A DNA stretch of 64,000 nucleotides from assembly GCF_000377345.1 (NCBI RefSeq), contig NZ_KB898039.1, positions 203,565-267,564 on the forward strand, read 5' to 3'. Source of the DNA: Thioalkalivibrio sp. ALJ16. GTDB taxonomy: Bacteria; Pseudomonadota; Gammaproteobacteria; Ectothiorhodospirales; Ectothiorhodospiraceae. This document shows, piece after piece, positions 37,049 to 45,499 of this stretch. The notes under the pieces are model-generated. The model was not told the origin of the DNA and searched no databases. It was given only the letters and a program-made list of their open reading frames with translations. The position numbers were made by a program, and so were the translations under genes. Every line of letters begins with the position of its first letter. Positions within the stretch are counted from its first letter, which is position 1.

Positions 37049-39065
37049 GGGGGTCGGAATCGGTATCGTCGGGGCCGTTTTCGGTCGCGGGTCGCGGCGG
37101 GAACAGGAATTCGCGCGGGCGTTCGCGCAGGTGGCGGCCATAGGCCCGGAGCACGCGGCCGAAGGCCCCGATGCGTACCCCGCGGGCGCGCAGGGCCACA
37201 TACAGGGCAAGCCCGAAGCTGACCCACAGGTTGACCGCGCCGATCATCAGCACGAAGGCGAGGAACAGCCCGAATCCGGCCAGTCCGGGGGCCTCGCTGG
37301 CGGTCACGTAGCCGAGGTTGGCCGAGGCGAAGGCTACGTGCTGGATATCCAGCGGGAGATTCAGCAGATAGCCGACGTATCCGGTAACCCCCAGCAGCAC
37401 GCCGAACAGGAAGTTGCCCATCAGCGCGCCGTAGTTGTACCCGATCCAGTCGGCGAGGCGATGACGCGCGGCAGTGGGCAGTATCCGCCGCAGCAGCGGG
37501 TGTTCGCGCAGGCGGCCGGGCAGGTCCAGATAGGCGCAGCGGTTGTCGAAGAAACCGGCGATCAGGCCGGATACGAACAGCCAGACCCCGGCGATCGCGG
37601 CAAACATCAGCGCCAGGCCCATGATCGGGCGTAGGCCGTCCAGCAGGTAGTCGACCTCGCCGCCGGACAGGACGCTGGCCCCGAACAGGCTTGTCGTCGC
37701 CAGCCCGATCAGGATGGCGGTGGGCAGGGCCACCCCGACATTGCCGAGCACCGCGGCGAACTGCGAGCGGCCTACCCGCATCAGCAGGTCCGCCATCTTG
37801 CGCGGGTCGGCGGTGCCGCGTTCGCTCTCCTCGATGGCGGCGGCCAGGCGGGCCGCGGTCATCGCCGGCTGCTTGGTGGCGACAGTGAAGTGCAGGATGT
37901 GGATCAGCACGAAACCGAGGCCGTAGTTCAGGCTGACCCAGAGGGTGTTCCAGCCCTCGGACAGGCCCAGTCCCTCGATCTGGATCTTGATCAGCGCCAT
38001 CACCGCGATGATCAGCCCGGCGCCGGCCCCGGAGCGCAGCATCTGGAGGTACTCGCTGCGCGACTGGGTGATGTAGTGCTCGCCGGTGTCGCTGACATGC
38101 TGGGTGATGCTGCGCGAGACCAGCTTGATGTTGTCCTGCCACAGCGCGCGTACGCCGTGGCTGCGGGCGCTGGCCGTGACCAGTTCGCGGAACACGCCGA
38201 CGGCGGCGCCCCGGGGCGACTCGCCGCTTTCGGGTTCCAGCAGGTCCAGCAGCTTGTGGATGCGGGCCAGAGTCTGGTTCAGGCGCTCCAGCAGGTGAGT
38301 CAGCGACAGGCTGCTGCCGTGCGTGATCGCGCGCCGGCGCAGGCGTTCGATCTGTTCGCTGCACTGCTCCAGCAGTACGCGGGCATGGCGGTCATCCATG
38401 CGTGTGTGTTCCGGCTCCTCCAGTGCGCGTCGGTAGTCGCGCACGTACGCCGAGATCTCGCGCTCCTGGGCGACAAAGGCCGAGTTGCGTTCGGCGATGG
38501 TCGGGTCCAGCCGCAGCAGTTCCGGCTCCAGCTCTTCCGCGGCGATCCAGATCGACAGCATCTCCAGCGCGTACAGGGCCTCCGCGCGGGCGCGATGCAG
38601 TACCCCGGGGTGTTCGTCGGAGAGACAGCCCAGCGCCTGCAGCAGCCGCGACCAGGCGTCGTCCGGCAGATGGGCCACCCAGATCGCGTCGCGCGGGTCG
38701 TGAAACACGTGGTAGAGGATGTCCTTCAGGTCCTCGCGGTCCATCGGACGCGGGTTGATACGTTCGTACAGCAGCTCCGCCGCTTCACGGAAAAAGCCCT
38801 TGCGCGAAAACAGGCCGATCCCGGTGTACAGCGTCAGGTGGCGCGCGTCTTCCAGTCCGTGCTCCAGGCGCTGGCGCAGGCGGTCGCGCAGGTCGGGCTG
38901 TTCGTCCAGGGCCAGGACCAGGGCCTCGATGCGGGCAATGACGGGGGCCACGTTGCGCGCATCATCCGGGCGTAGCCAGTCAACGATCCAGCGCAGGGTG
39001 TCGGCCAGATCGAGTTCGGCGCCGGCCACGCGGGCGAGCAGTTGGGGCGCGTCCTGCTTGGGCAT
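37035..39065 (-). CDS. Gcr-type 'site-specific recombinase' family membrane protein
   Basis: The 676-residue protein belongs to the family named after a gonococcal 'site-specific recombinase' (PF10136). The N-terminal half is helical and soluble, with LTLYTGIGLFSRKGFFREA. The C-terminal half has at least six transmembrane segments, including the GNVGVALPTAILIG and NYGALMGNFLFGVLLG regions. No tyrosine or serine recombinase motif is visible, so the name is misleading and a membrane role is likelier. GAGGGAG precedes the ATG at 39065. Confidence 0.8.
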   Translation of the reverse strand: MPKQDAPQLLARVAGAELDLADTLRWIVDWLRPDDARNVAPVIARIEALVLALDEQPDLRDRLRQRLEHGLEDARHLTLYTGIGLFSRKGFFREAAELLYERINPRPMDREDLKDILYHVFHDPRDAIWVAHLPDDAWSRLLQALGCLSDEHPGVLHRARAEALYALEMLSIWIAAEELEPELLRLDPTIAERNSAFVAQEREISAYVRDYRRALEEPEHTRMDDRHARVLLEQCSEQIERLRRRAITHGSSLSLTHLLERLNQTLARIHKLLDLLEPESGESPRGAAVGVFRELVTASARSHGVRALWQDNIKLVSRSITQHVSDTGEHYITQSRSEYLQMLRSGAGAGLIIAVMALIKIQIEGLGLSEGWNTLWVSLNYGLGFVLIHILHFTVATKQPAMTAARLAAAIEESERGTADPRKMADLLMRVGRSQFAAVLGNVGVALPTAILIGLATTSLFGASVLSGGEVDYLLDGLRPIMGLALMFAAIAGVWLFVSGLIAGFFDNRCAYLDLPGRLREHPLLRRILPTAARHRLADWIGYNYGALMGNFLFGVLLGVTGYVGYLLNLPLDIQHVAFASANLGYVTASEAPGLAGFGLFLAFVLMIGAVNLWVSFGLALYVALRARGVRIGAFGRVLRAYGRHLRERPREFLFPPRPATENGPDDTDSDPHDRH

Positions 39066-39099
39066 GGGCTCCCTCGGGGGTGGTGGGTGTCGTGCCGGC

Positions 39100-39128
39100 A
39101 TTATAAGGTGGCGTTCGGCCGTTGTGCC
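39100..39128 (-). promoter_or_regulatory. Promoter for the gcr-hydrolase pair
   Basis: On the minus strand a perfect -10 TATAAT (39100-39105) lies 35 bases before the gcr ATG, with a weak GGCACA at the -35 position 17 bases further upstream. The rest of the 265-base divergent gap to csoS1D holds an inverted repeat around 39150-39190 and a possible + strand TTGAGC box near 39162. Confidence 0.5.
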
Positions 39129-39330
39129 CTGTGTCGCGGGGCCCGTCTTGCGAGCGCAACGTTGAGCTTGGGGCGCTCAGCGTTCACAATACGCCCCTCA
39201 ATTCTTCCGTGTATGCGCGCGGGGCCTGCGATCCGATCGCGGCCGGGCCGGGCGTGCGCGGCTCCCCGCGCGGGTTCGGGCCACGCCGTGCGGGGCGTCA
39301 GGGGTACAGACCCCGGCCCAGAGCGAATCG

Positions 39331-39945
39331 ATGATCCAGCTGCGAACCTACGTCTACATGGATTCCCTCCAGCCGCAGCTGGCGGAATACATGGCTACGG
39401 TCTCCCAGGGCTTTCTGCCCGTACCGGGGGACTCCTGCCTGTGGGTGGAGGTTTCGCCGGGGATGGCGGTGCATCGTCTGACCGATGTGGCACTGAAGGC
39501 GACCAACGTGCACCTCGCGCAGCAGGTCGTGGAGCGCGAGTTCGGCTCCATGGTGATCCACCACCGCGACCAGAGCGAGGTGCAGGAGGCCGGCCGCGTG
39601 CTGCTGTCGCGCCTCGGCGCCAGCCAGGAGGATCGCCAGCCCTGTCGCATCCCGTGGCAGGAGACCATCCGCGGGATGACCCCGGACCACACCGTGCTGA
39701 TCAACCGCCAGAACCGCCGCGGGAACATGATCCTGCCGGATCAGAGCATGTTCATCCTCGAGGCGGAACCGGCCGGCTACATCATCTATGCCGCGAACCA
39801 GGCGCTGAAGGCGGCCAATGTGTCGCTGATCGACGTGCGCGCGGTGGGCGCCTTTGGGCGTCTGACCCTCGCCGGCCGCGAGGGCGACGTGGACGAGGCC
39901 GCGCGCGCGGCGATCCACGCGCTGCACAACCCCGCCGGGACCTGA
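39331..39945 (+). CDS. csoS1D: Carboxysome shell protein CsoS1D, tandem BMC domain
   Basis: The 204-residue protein contains two fused bacterial-microcompartment domains. Many stretches resemble cyanobacterial CsoS1[51 protein letters not shown] and [14 protein letters not shown]. The Glu68-Arg69 pair in VVEREFG corresponds to the pore-gating residues. CsoS1D trimers stack in the alpha-carboxysome shell and form a gated pore for larger metabolites. The N-terminal extension of cyanobacterial versions is absent. No other cso or RuBisCO gene is in the window. The NUDIX gene follows by one base. Confidence 0.9.
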   Translation: MIQLRTYVYMDSLQPQLAEYMATVSQGFLPVPGDSCLWVEVSPGMAVHRLTDVALKATNVHLAQQVVEREFGSMVIHHRDQSEVQEAGRVLLSRLGASQEDRQPCRIPWQETIRGMTPDHTVLINRQNRRGNMILPDQSMFILEAEPAGYIIYAANQALKAANVSLIDVRAVGAFGRLTLAGREGDVDEAARAAIHALHNPAGT

Positions 39946-39946
39946 G

Positions 39947-40519
39947 ATGCATCGCGCGCAGCTGCTGGACCTGCTGGCCCGTCACCAGACGACCTTCATC
40001 GAGGAGGCCGGCTTCGTCCGCCGTGCGCTGGATTTCGTCAGTGACCACCCGGACTGCTTCAATTGCGACCTGACCCCGGCCCACGTGACTGGTTCGGCCT
40101 GGGTGGTCAGCCCGGATCGCGAGCAGGCATTGCTGCTGCTGCATGGCAAGCACTATCGCTGGTTCCAGCCGGGCGGGCACGCCGATGGTCAGGCCGACAT
40201 CCTGCAGGTGGCCCTGCGCGAAACGCACGAGGAGACCGGGCTAGCCCCGGAACATATCCGCCTGGTCGAGGAGGATGTGTTCGACCTGGATATCCACACG
40301 ATTCCGGCCAGCCCGAGCTTTCCGATGCACGAACACATCGACGTACGCTTCCTGCTGGAGATCGACGACCGCCTGCCGGTGCCCGGCAGCCACGAGTCGC
40401 ACGAGATCCTGTGGGTCCCCCTGCAGCATGTCTCCCGCTACAACAACAGCCGTTCCCTCTGGCGCATGGTGGAGAAGACCCGGCGCCTGCGCACCGTCCG
40501 CCACATCCATCCGCGCTGA
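39947..40519 (+). CDS. NUDIX hydrolase
   Basis: The 190-residue protein has a NUDIX box at about 77-99: GHADGQADILQVALRETHEE. The REXXEE metal-binding core (Arg91, Glu92, Glu95, Glu96) is intact, while the first Glu of the canonical box is Ala. The N-terminal helix region resembles a common NUDIX subfamily of unknown substrate. The start codon follows the csoS1D stop by one base, so the two genes are almost certainly co-translated. A nucleotide-pyrophosphatase role near the carboxysome gene is only inferred. Confidence 0.85.
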   Translation: MHRAQLLDLLARHQTTFIEEAGFVRRALDFVSDHPDCFNCDLTPAHVTGSAWVVSPDREQALLLLHGKHYRWFQPGGHADGQADILQVALRETHEETGLAPEHIRLVEEDVFDLDIHTIPASPSFPMHEHIDVRFLLEIDDRLPVPGSHESHEILWVPLQHVSRYNNSRSLWRMVEKTRRLRTVRHIHPR

Positions 40520-40609
40520 GTGTTTCCGGCGCGGGGTCGCGCGGCGTTCCGGTCGGCGCCAGCTGGCGCTATAGTCGAGCCGATCCCCTGCCCGAACAGG
40601 CCTGAGACG

Positions 40610-41884
40610 ATGAGTGTGCTGCGGAGACTGTGTCTGCTGTTGCTGGTCCTTGTCCTGCTCGTGCCTGTATCCGGAGCGGCCGCCGCGGAAACCCGTAGCG
40701 TCACGGTCACCGATGCCGCCGGCGTCGATCTCGAAGTCACCGTCTACCCGTCCAGTGGCGATCGCCTCTATCTGTGGCTGCTCCCGCAGCGTGGCGCGCA
40801 CGCCAATCATGCGCATTTCGGGCGCGAACTGGCGGCCATGGGGATCGAGGTGTGGCAGGTCGACCTGCTGGACGCCCACTTCCTGCCCCGCAGCAACGAG
40901 AGCATGCGCAGCCTGGACGGCGTCAGCGTCGCGGCCCTGCTGCGCGCGGCCCATGAACAGACCGGCAAGGAGGTGATGCTGGTCGCCTCGGGCCGGCCCG
41001 CGGTCACGGCCCTGCGCGGCATGCGCCAGTGGCAGGCGGATGGCCCCGATACGCCTTACGTGCTCGGGGCGGCGCTGGCGTTCCCCAACCTGATGATCGA
41101 CACGCCGGTGGCGGGTGCGCCCGCCGAGTTCGTGGAGGTGTTGCAGGCGACCAGCCTGCCGGTGTTCCTGCTCCAGCCATCCCAGGGCGTGTATCGCTGG
41201 CACCTGGACGCGATCCTGTCCGATCTGCGCCATGGCGGCAGTGCGGTGTTCGTGCAGATGGTTCCGGGGGTGCGCGATTTCTACTACCTGCGCCGCGAGG
41301 AACCCGACCCGGAAGAGGCGGCCGCGACCGCGCGCCTGCCCGCACAGCTGCTGCAGGCGGGGCGGCTGCTCGCCAGCGTGCCGCGTCCGTTGGCGGCCGC
41401 GCCCATGCCCGAGACCACGGCGGGTGTCGAGGCCGGGCGGGGCCTGGTCGAACGCGATCAGCATCCGCCGGTTGCCGACTTCACGCTCACCGATCACCGC
41501 GGTGACGAGCAGTCGCTGGCGGACTATGCCGGGCAGGTGGTGCTGCTGAATTTCTGGGCCACCTGGTGCCCGCCCTGCGTGCACGAGATCCCGTCGATGA
41601 ACCGCATGGCCGAGACCCTGGGCGACGGCTTTGCCATCGTGTCGGTCAATTACCAGGAGAGCGCGGAGCACATTGCCGCCTTCATGGACGATGTGCAGGT
41701 GGATTTCCCGGTACTGATGGACTTCGACGGCCGCGTGGCCGCCGACTGGCGCGTGTTTGCCTTCCCCAGCTCGTTCATCCTCGGCCGCGACGGCCGTGTG
41801 CGCTATTCCGTCAACAGCGCCATCGAGTGGGACGACCCCGACGTCATCCGCCGCGTTCGGGCCCTGATGGACGAGCCCGAGTAG
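40610..41884 (+). CDS. Exported protein: lipase-like N-domain plus TlpA-type thioredoxin (copy 1)
   Basis: The 424-residue protein has a signal peptide (about 1-26). Residues 30-270 resemble an alpha/beta-hydrolase fold (GIEVWQVDLLDAHFLP, LPVFLLQPSQG), but no GxSxG nucleophile is visible. Residues 285-424 are a TlpA/ResA-type thioredoxin with FWATWCPPCVHEIPSM (CPPC at 320-323), the cis-Pro region FAFPSSFILG and an extra YQES insertion. A periplasmic disulfide reductase role is likely for the second domain. A convergent paralogue lies 63 bases downstream. A TATAGT -10-like box is at 40570-40575. Confidence 0.75.
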   Translation: MSVLRRLCLLLLVLVLLVPVSGAAAAETRSVTVTDAAGVDLEVTVYPSSGDRLYLWLLPQRGAHANHAHFGRELAAMGIEVWQVDLLDAHFLPRSNESMRSLDGVSVAALLRAAHEQTGKEVMLVASGRPAVTALRGMRQWQADGPDTPYVLGAALAFPNLMIDTPVAGAPAEFVEVLQATSLPVFLLQPSQGVYRWHLDAILSDLRHGGSAVFVQMVPGVRDFYYLRREEPDPEEAAATARLPAQLLQAGRLLASVPRPLAAAPMPETTAGVEAGRGLVERDQHPPVADFTLTDHRGDEQSLADYAGQVVLLNFWATWCPPCVHEIPSMNRMAETLGDGFAIVSVNYQESAEHIAAFMDDVQVDFPVLMDFDGRVAADWRVFAFPSSFILGRDGRVRYSVNSAIEWDDPDVIRRVRALMDEPE

Positions 41885-41947
41885 TGGCCTGAGTAGTGGC
41901 CCGCCTGGCGGGTGCCGGGTCAGACATGTGCGTTTGTCAGCACTGCG

Positions 41948-43270
41948 CTATTCGACATTTTCCTCGGGGGCCTCGTCGAGGAGTTCGCGCATCTGCGCGA
42001 TCACGCCGGGTTCGGTCCATTCGATGGCGCCGAACAGGTAATAGCGCACCTGACCCTGGCGATCGATCACGTAGCTGGTGGGGTAGGCCATCGCGCGCCA
42101 GTCGCTCAGCGATGCCTGCTCCGGGTCGAGCAGGATGGTGAAATCCGTCTGCACCTCGTCCTCGATGAAGCGGCGGATGGTGTCCTCGTCCTCGCCCAGA
42201 TTCACCGCCAGTATGCGGAAGCCCTCGTCGCGCAGTTCGTCCTCCAGTAGCTGCATGGAGGGCATCTCGTGTACGCAGGGCGGGCACCAGCTGGCCCAGA
42301 AGTTGATCAGCACGACCTCGCCGCGATAGTCCTCCAGACGATGGGTATCGCCCTGCAGATCGGGGCGTTCCAGCGGCGGGGCCGGCACCGGCTCGTCCAG
42401 GGTGCTCAGCTGCGCGTCGCTGCCGCTGGGGGTGCGTACGGTCAGGTCCGTGTCCTCGGCGGCGGCCGCGGCGACCCGCTGGCGGGGCAGGCGCGACAGC
42501 ATGTCGATGCCGAACAGGATCTCGCGGTGGAAGGTCTCGCGGGCCAGGTACTCGCGCTCGGTCGCGTCCGGGCGGAAAAAGAAGCGGTCGCGAACATCGG
42601 GGAGTACCCGGGCCCCCACCGCGCTGCCGCCCTCGGACAGCCCCGCCCGTATCCGCCCGAGCTGCTGGTGCTGGGGCGACTGCGCGGGCTGCAGGATGTA
42701 CACCGGCAGGTTGGTCAGTCCGACGATGGGCTGCAGCTCGGTCGTTTCGGTGTCCACGCCGGTGTGCAGGAACGGGCTGGCCATCAGCAGGCCGGCCAGG
42801 TGCTCCGCCTCCGGGTGGGCCTGCTGCCACTGGTAGAGCCCGGTCAGCAGCCAGGGCAAGGCGCGGTCGTGGCCGAAGGCGAAGACGGCGTGGCCGGTAT
42901 CGGCATGCGCCGCCTCGATCAGGTCCACCACGGTGGCGGTGGGCATGTCGTCGAAGCTCGATGCCGCCTCCGGCAGGAAATGTCCGGTAAAGGGATCGAC
43001 CAGCCAGACCTCGACCCCGGTCGCCTGCAGGGCCAGGGCCTGCTCCCGATGCCCGTCGCGCAGTCCGTGTTCGGACGGGAACCACAGCAGCACGACATCG
43101 CCATCCGCGCGGTAGCGTTCCACCGGGATCTCGGCCCCGCCGGCCTCGATCGCAACTGCGGCATCGGCCGCCCCGGTGGGGCGGTCATCGTTTTCCTGGG
43201 CCTGGGGTGCAAGCGGGAGCCACAGCAGGGCGGTCAGGAGCAGCGGCAGGACAGGCAGACGATTGGGCAT
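41948..43270 (-). CDS. Exported protein: lipase-like N-domain plus TlpA-type thioredoxin (copy 2)
   Basis: This 440-residue convergent paralogue of the previous gene has a signal peptide (about 1-24). The N-domain shares GVEVWLVDPFTGHFLPE, NLPVYILQPAQSPQH and the VLPDVRDRFFFR block. The C-terminal thioredoxin has FWASWCPPCVHEMPSM (CPPC at 329-332) and the cis-Pro region MAYPTSYVIDRQG. The paralogues are well diverged but keep the same architecture and active site, so both are probably functional. The ATG at 43270 is preferred; an upstream in-frame start at 43327 would precede the signal peptide. Confidence 0.75.
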   Translation of the reverse strand: MPNRLPVLPLLLTALLWLPLAPQAQENDDRPTGAADAAVAIEAGGAEIPVERYRADGDVVLLWFPSEHGLRDGHREQALALQATGVEVWLVDPFTGHFLPEAASSFDDMPTATVVDLIEAAHADTGHAVFAFGHDRALPWLLTGLYQWQQAHPEAEHLAGLLMASPFLHTGVDTETTELQPIVGLTNLPVYILQPAQSPQHQQLGRIRAGLSEGGSAVGARVLPDVRDRFFFRPDATEREYLARETFHREILFGIDMLSRLPRQRVAAAAAEDTDLTVRTPSGSDAQLSTLDEPVPAPPLERPDLQGDTHRLEDYRGEVVLINFWASWCPPCVHEMPSMQLLEDELRDEGFRILAVNLGEDEDTIRRFIEDEVQTDFTILLDPEQASLSDWRAMAYPTSYVIDRQGQVRYYLFGAIEWTEPGVIAQMRELLDEAPEENVE

Positions 43271-43396
43271 GGCAGCGTGGGCATCTGGATTCGAGGGTAG
43301 ACGCGCTAGAGACCCGAATTGCTCCACGAAGGTTCGGCGCGCCGCCAGTCCCGGTGGCCCGCGATGCCCTTCCGCGCGCTCGGTTGCTGGGGGCGC

Positions 43397-43630
43397 CTAC
43401 AGTCCGATCAGTTCGGCATGCAGGCCGGAGGCCGTGACTGTATCCAGCAGCCGGCGGCTGTTGATCCGTGCGGGATCGTATTCCACCACCATCAGATGCG
43501 GCCGTTCGTCGTGGCTGGAGGCGGCCATTACGCCGGGGAGTTCGCGCAGGGTGTCCTGGATGCGTTCGCGGGCCGCGTGATCGGTGTCTTCGTCGATGTG
43601 GATGGTGACATCCGCCATGTGAGTGCTCAT
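43397..43630 (-). CDS. Small HMA-like ferredoxin-fold protein without CxxC
   Basis: The 77-residue protein has the beta-alpha-beta pattern of heavy-metal-associated domains: VTIHIDEDTDHAARERIQDT, then a PGVMAAS turn and a VVEYDPARINSRRLLD segment. The metal-binding CxxC is absent, so metal transport cannot be assumed. GGAGG lies 8 bases before the ATG at 43630; an internal ATG at 43618 is possible. It may be transcribed apart from the copy-2 thioredoxin gene downstream (126-base gap). Confidence 0.65.
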   Translation of the reverse strand: MSTHMADVTIHIDEDTDHAARERIQDTLRELPGVMAASSHDERPHLMVVEYDPARINSRRLLDTVTASGLHAELIGL

Positions 43631-43727
43631 CGCGGGGACCTCCGAAGCTGTGGGCCTTACCTGAATATAGACCCCGTGGGGCAAGACTCGCACCGGTCGC
43701 GGAGTGGCGTGGTGTCCAGTCCCGGGC

Positions 43728-43747
43728 TATATTAGAACGAACGTTCG
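43728..43747 (+). promoter_or_regulatory. Promoter -10 and palindromic operator before tetR
   Basis: TATATT (43728-43733) is a good -10 box. Five bases later a perfect 10-base palindrome, CGAACGTTCG (43738-43747), sits at the expected start point, inside a longer imperfect repeat. A TetR dimer bound here would block this promoter, so autoregulation of the tetR-dsrE-dsrE operon is likely. The -35 region is weak. Confidence 0.6.
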
Positions 43748-43761
43748 GTTTGGTGTTCGAG

Positions 43762-44412
43762 ATGACAGAAAACCCGAAGCAGGCAGTATGCGGCGCCGCG
43801 CTGCGCAAGCTGGTGCTGGATACCGCGCTCGAGCTTTTCAGCCGTGATGGCTATTTCAATACCTCGATCCACGACATCCGCCGTCAGGCCGGGGTCTCCA
43901 TCGGTTCGATCTATCACCACTTCGGCAACAAGGAGGCGCTGGCCAAGGCGCTTTACGACGACCTGCTGCAACGCATGGATGCCGGGCTGCGCGAGGTGAT
44001 GGAACGGGAGCCGGGTTGTCGCGCGCGCTGCGACGGCATCATCGCCTTCCTGTTCCGGGCGGCGCAGGACGACCCCCGCACCATGCGTTTCGTGCTCGAG
44101 GCGCGCCACCGCGAATTCCTGCCGCACGAACCGCCAGTGTGCTCCTCGCAGCCCTTCATGCGCATGCGTGAGTGCATCGAGCAGGGCATTGCCACCGGCG
44201 AGCTGCGCCCGATCGAGGTGCCGGTCGCCGCCACCGCGGCCTTCGGCGGGACCATCCGGCTGTTGCAGCTGCATCTGGACGGGGTCCTGGAAGCACCCCT
44301 GTCGCGCTATCTGGCGTCGATGCAGGAGGCCGCCTGGCGCGCGATCGCGAACGACTCGCCCAACGCCACGAACAACACCACGAACAACACCACCCAGGAG
44401 CCTGAACAATGA
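43762..44412 (+). CDS. TetR/AcrR-family regulator
   Basis: The 216-residue protein has the TetR helix-turn-helix at about 34-60: TSIHDIRRQAGVSIGSIYHH and the FGNKEAL that follows. The ligand domain is of no recognised class and contains several Cys residues that could sense redox or sulfur state. The C-terminal tail is Asn/Thr-rich, encoded partly by two perfect 12-base repeats at 44368-44391. The stop overlaps the dsrE start (ATGA), so regulator and target are coupled. The ATG at 43762 is preferred to a TTG at 43750 that falls just past the operator. Confidence 0.85.
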   Translation: MTENPKQAVCGAALRKLVLDTALELFSRDGYFNTSIHDIRRQAGVSIGSIYHHFGNKEALAKALYDDLLQRMDAGLREVMEREPGCRARCDGIIAFLFRAAQDDPRTMRFVLEARHREFLPHEPPVCSSQPFMRMRECIEQGIATGELRPIEVPVAATAAFGGTIRLLQLHLDGVLEAPLSRYLASMQEAAWRAIANDSPNATNNTTNNTTQEPEQ

Positions 44413-44897
44413 AAATGCTGGCCGCTGTCTCCCTGTTACTCGCGCTGTCCCTCGCCGCGCTGTCCGCGCACGCCGAGCCCAGCGATGCCCGTGCGCTTGA
44501 GGGTGTCGATCAGGGTCGGGTCGTGTTCGACCTGAACAACAACGATCCCGAGCTGCTGGCGCTGTACCTGATGGTGATCCGCGAGACCCACGAGGACCTG
44601 ACCGCGCAGGGCGTGGAGCCGGACATGATCCTCGCCTTCCGCGGCCGGGCCGTGACCATGGTCAGCGAGGATCGCGAGCGCTTCGAACTGACCGAGTTCG
44701 ATCATCTGGACGCGATCGAGGAGCACGTGGCCGCGCTGAAGGACAAGGGCGTGCGTATGGAATCCTGCGCCGTGGCCACGCGCCTGTTCGGCGTCGACCA
44801 CGGCGAGCTGCTGCCCGGTATCGAGCCGGTGCGCAACACCTTTGTCTCCCTGACCGGCTACCAGGCTCAGGGCTACGCGGTGATCCCGATCTATTAA
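44409..44897 (+). CDS. Exported DsrE-fold protein (copy 1)
   Basis: The 162-residue protein has a signal peptide (cleavage near 22, after SAHA). The rest resembles the DsrE/DsrF fold, with GRVVFDLNNNDPELLALYL and the Cys120 segment ESCAVATRLFGVD at the position of the catalytic Cys of cytoplasmic DsrE/TusD proteins. Export makes a persulfide-relay role in the periplasm possible but unproven. Translation is coupled to tetR. A similar gene follows after a short spacer of 12-base repeats. Confidence 0.75.
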   Translation: MKMLAAVSLLLALSLAALSAHAEPSDARALEGVDQGRVVFDLNNNDPELLALYLMVIRETHEDLTAQGVEPDMILAFRGRAVTMVSEDRERFELTEFDHLDAIEEHVAALKDKGVRMESCAVATRLFGVDHGELLPGIEPVRNTFVSLTGYQAQGYAVIPIY

Positions 44898-44906
44898 GCG
44901 AAGTGC

Positions 44907-44942
44907 CGATCACCCAGGCGATCACCCGAGCGATCACCCAGG
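44907..44942 (+). repeat. Three tandem 12-base repeats between the dsrE genes
   Basis: Three copies of CGATCACCCAGG-like units lie in the 58-base gap between the two dsrE genes; units 1 and 3 are identical and unit 2 has two changes. The last unit overlaps the ribosome-binding site region of the next gene, so unit number could tune its translation. Confidence 0.8.
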
Positions 44943-44955
44943 GAGGAAAGCCCCC

Positions 44956-45456
44956 ATGCGAAACCGAATGCTGATCCTGTTGCTCGCCCTGCTGCTGCCG
45001 CTTGGCCCTGCATCCACGGCGATCGCCGAAGGCCTGGACAACCGCGAGGCCACCCAGGGCATCGAGACCATGCGCGCCGTCTACGACATGCGCAAGTCCG
45101 ACCCCAACGTGATGCTGGCCTACCTGCGCGGCATTGCCACCAACCACGAGAACCTGGTGAAGGAGGGTGTGGAGCCGGACCTGCGCATGGTCTTCATCGC
45201 CGAGGCAGTCAAGTTCATCACCACCGACCCCGAGCCCGAGATCGCGATGGACCACGGCGACACGCTGGAGGCGATCGCGGAGGCCGTTGAGCGCCTGGAC
45301 GAGCTGGGCGTGCGCATGGAGGTCTGTGCCGCCGCGACCCGTGCCTACGGCGTCGACAACGACAAGGTACTGGATGCGATCCGGCCGGTGCGCAGTGGCT
45401 TCATCGCCGTAATGGGCTACCAGAACCAGGGCTACGCGCTGGTCCCGGTTTACTAG
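44956..45456 (+). CDS. Exported DsrE-fold protein (copy 2)
   Basis: This 166-residue paralogue of copy 1 has a signal peptide cleaved near 24 (TAIA). It shares the pattern MRAVYDMRKSDPNVMLAYL, the Cys124 segment EVCAAATRAYGVD and the C-terminal GYQNQGYALVPVY with copy 1. The shared GYQxQGYAxxPxY end suggests that the two copies form a hetero-oligomer, as DsrE and DsrF do. A GGAGG lies upstream. A terminator hairpin follows at 45500. Confidence 0.75.
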   Translation: MRNRMLILLLALLLPLGPASTAIAEGLDNREATQGIETMRAVYDMRKSDPNVMLAYLRGIATNHENLVKEGVEPDLRMVFIAEAVKFITTDPEPEIAMDHGDTLEAIAEAVERLDELGVRMEVCAAATRAYGVDNDKVLDAIRPVRSGFIAVMGYQNQGYALVPVY

Positions 45457-45499
45457 GACGCCCCCAGGCACCACCGCGTCCGCCTCGCGCGGGTGCCTC

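Noticed and set aside
37035..39065. A DNA recombinase acting on nearby repeats
   Set aside because: No recombinase catalytic motif; the sequence is a multi-pass membrane protein and is 20 kb from the repeats.
44907..44942. CRISPR-like repeats
   Set aside because: Repeat units are only 12 bases, directly tandem without spacers, and no cas gene is near.
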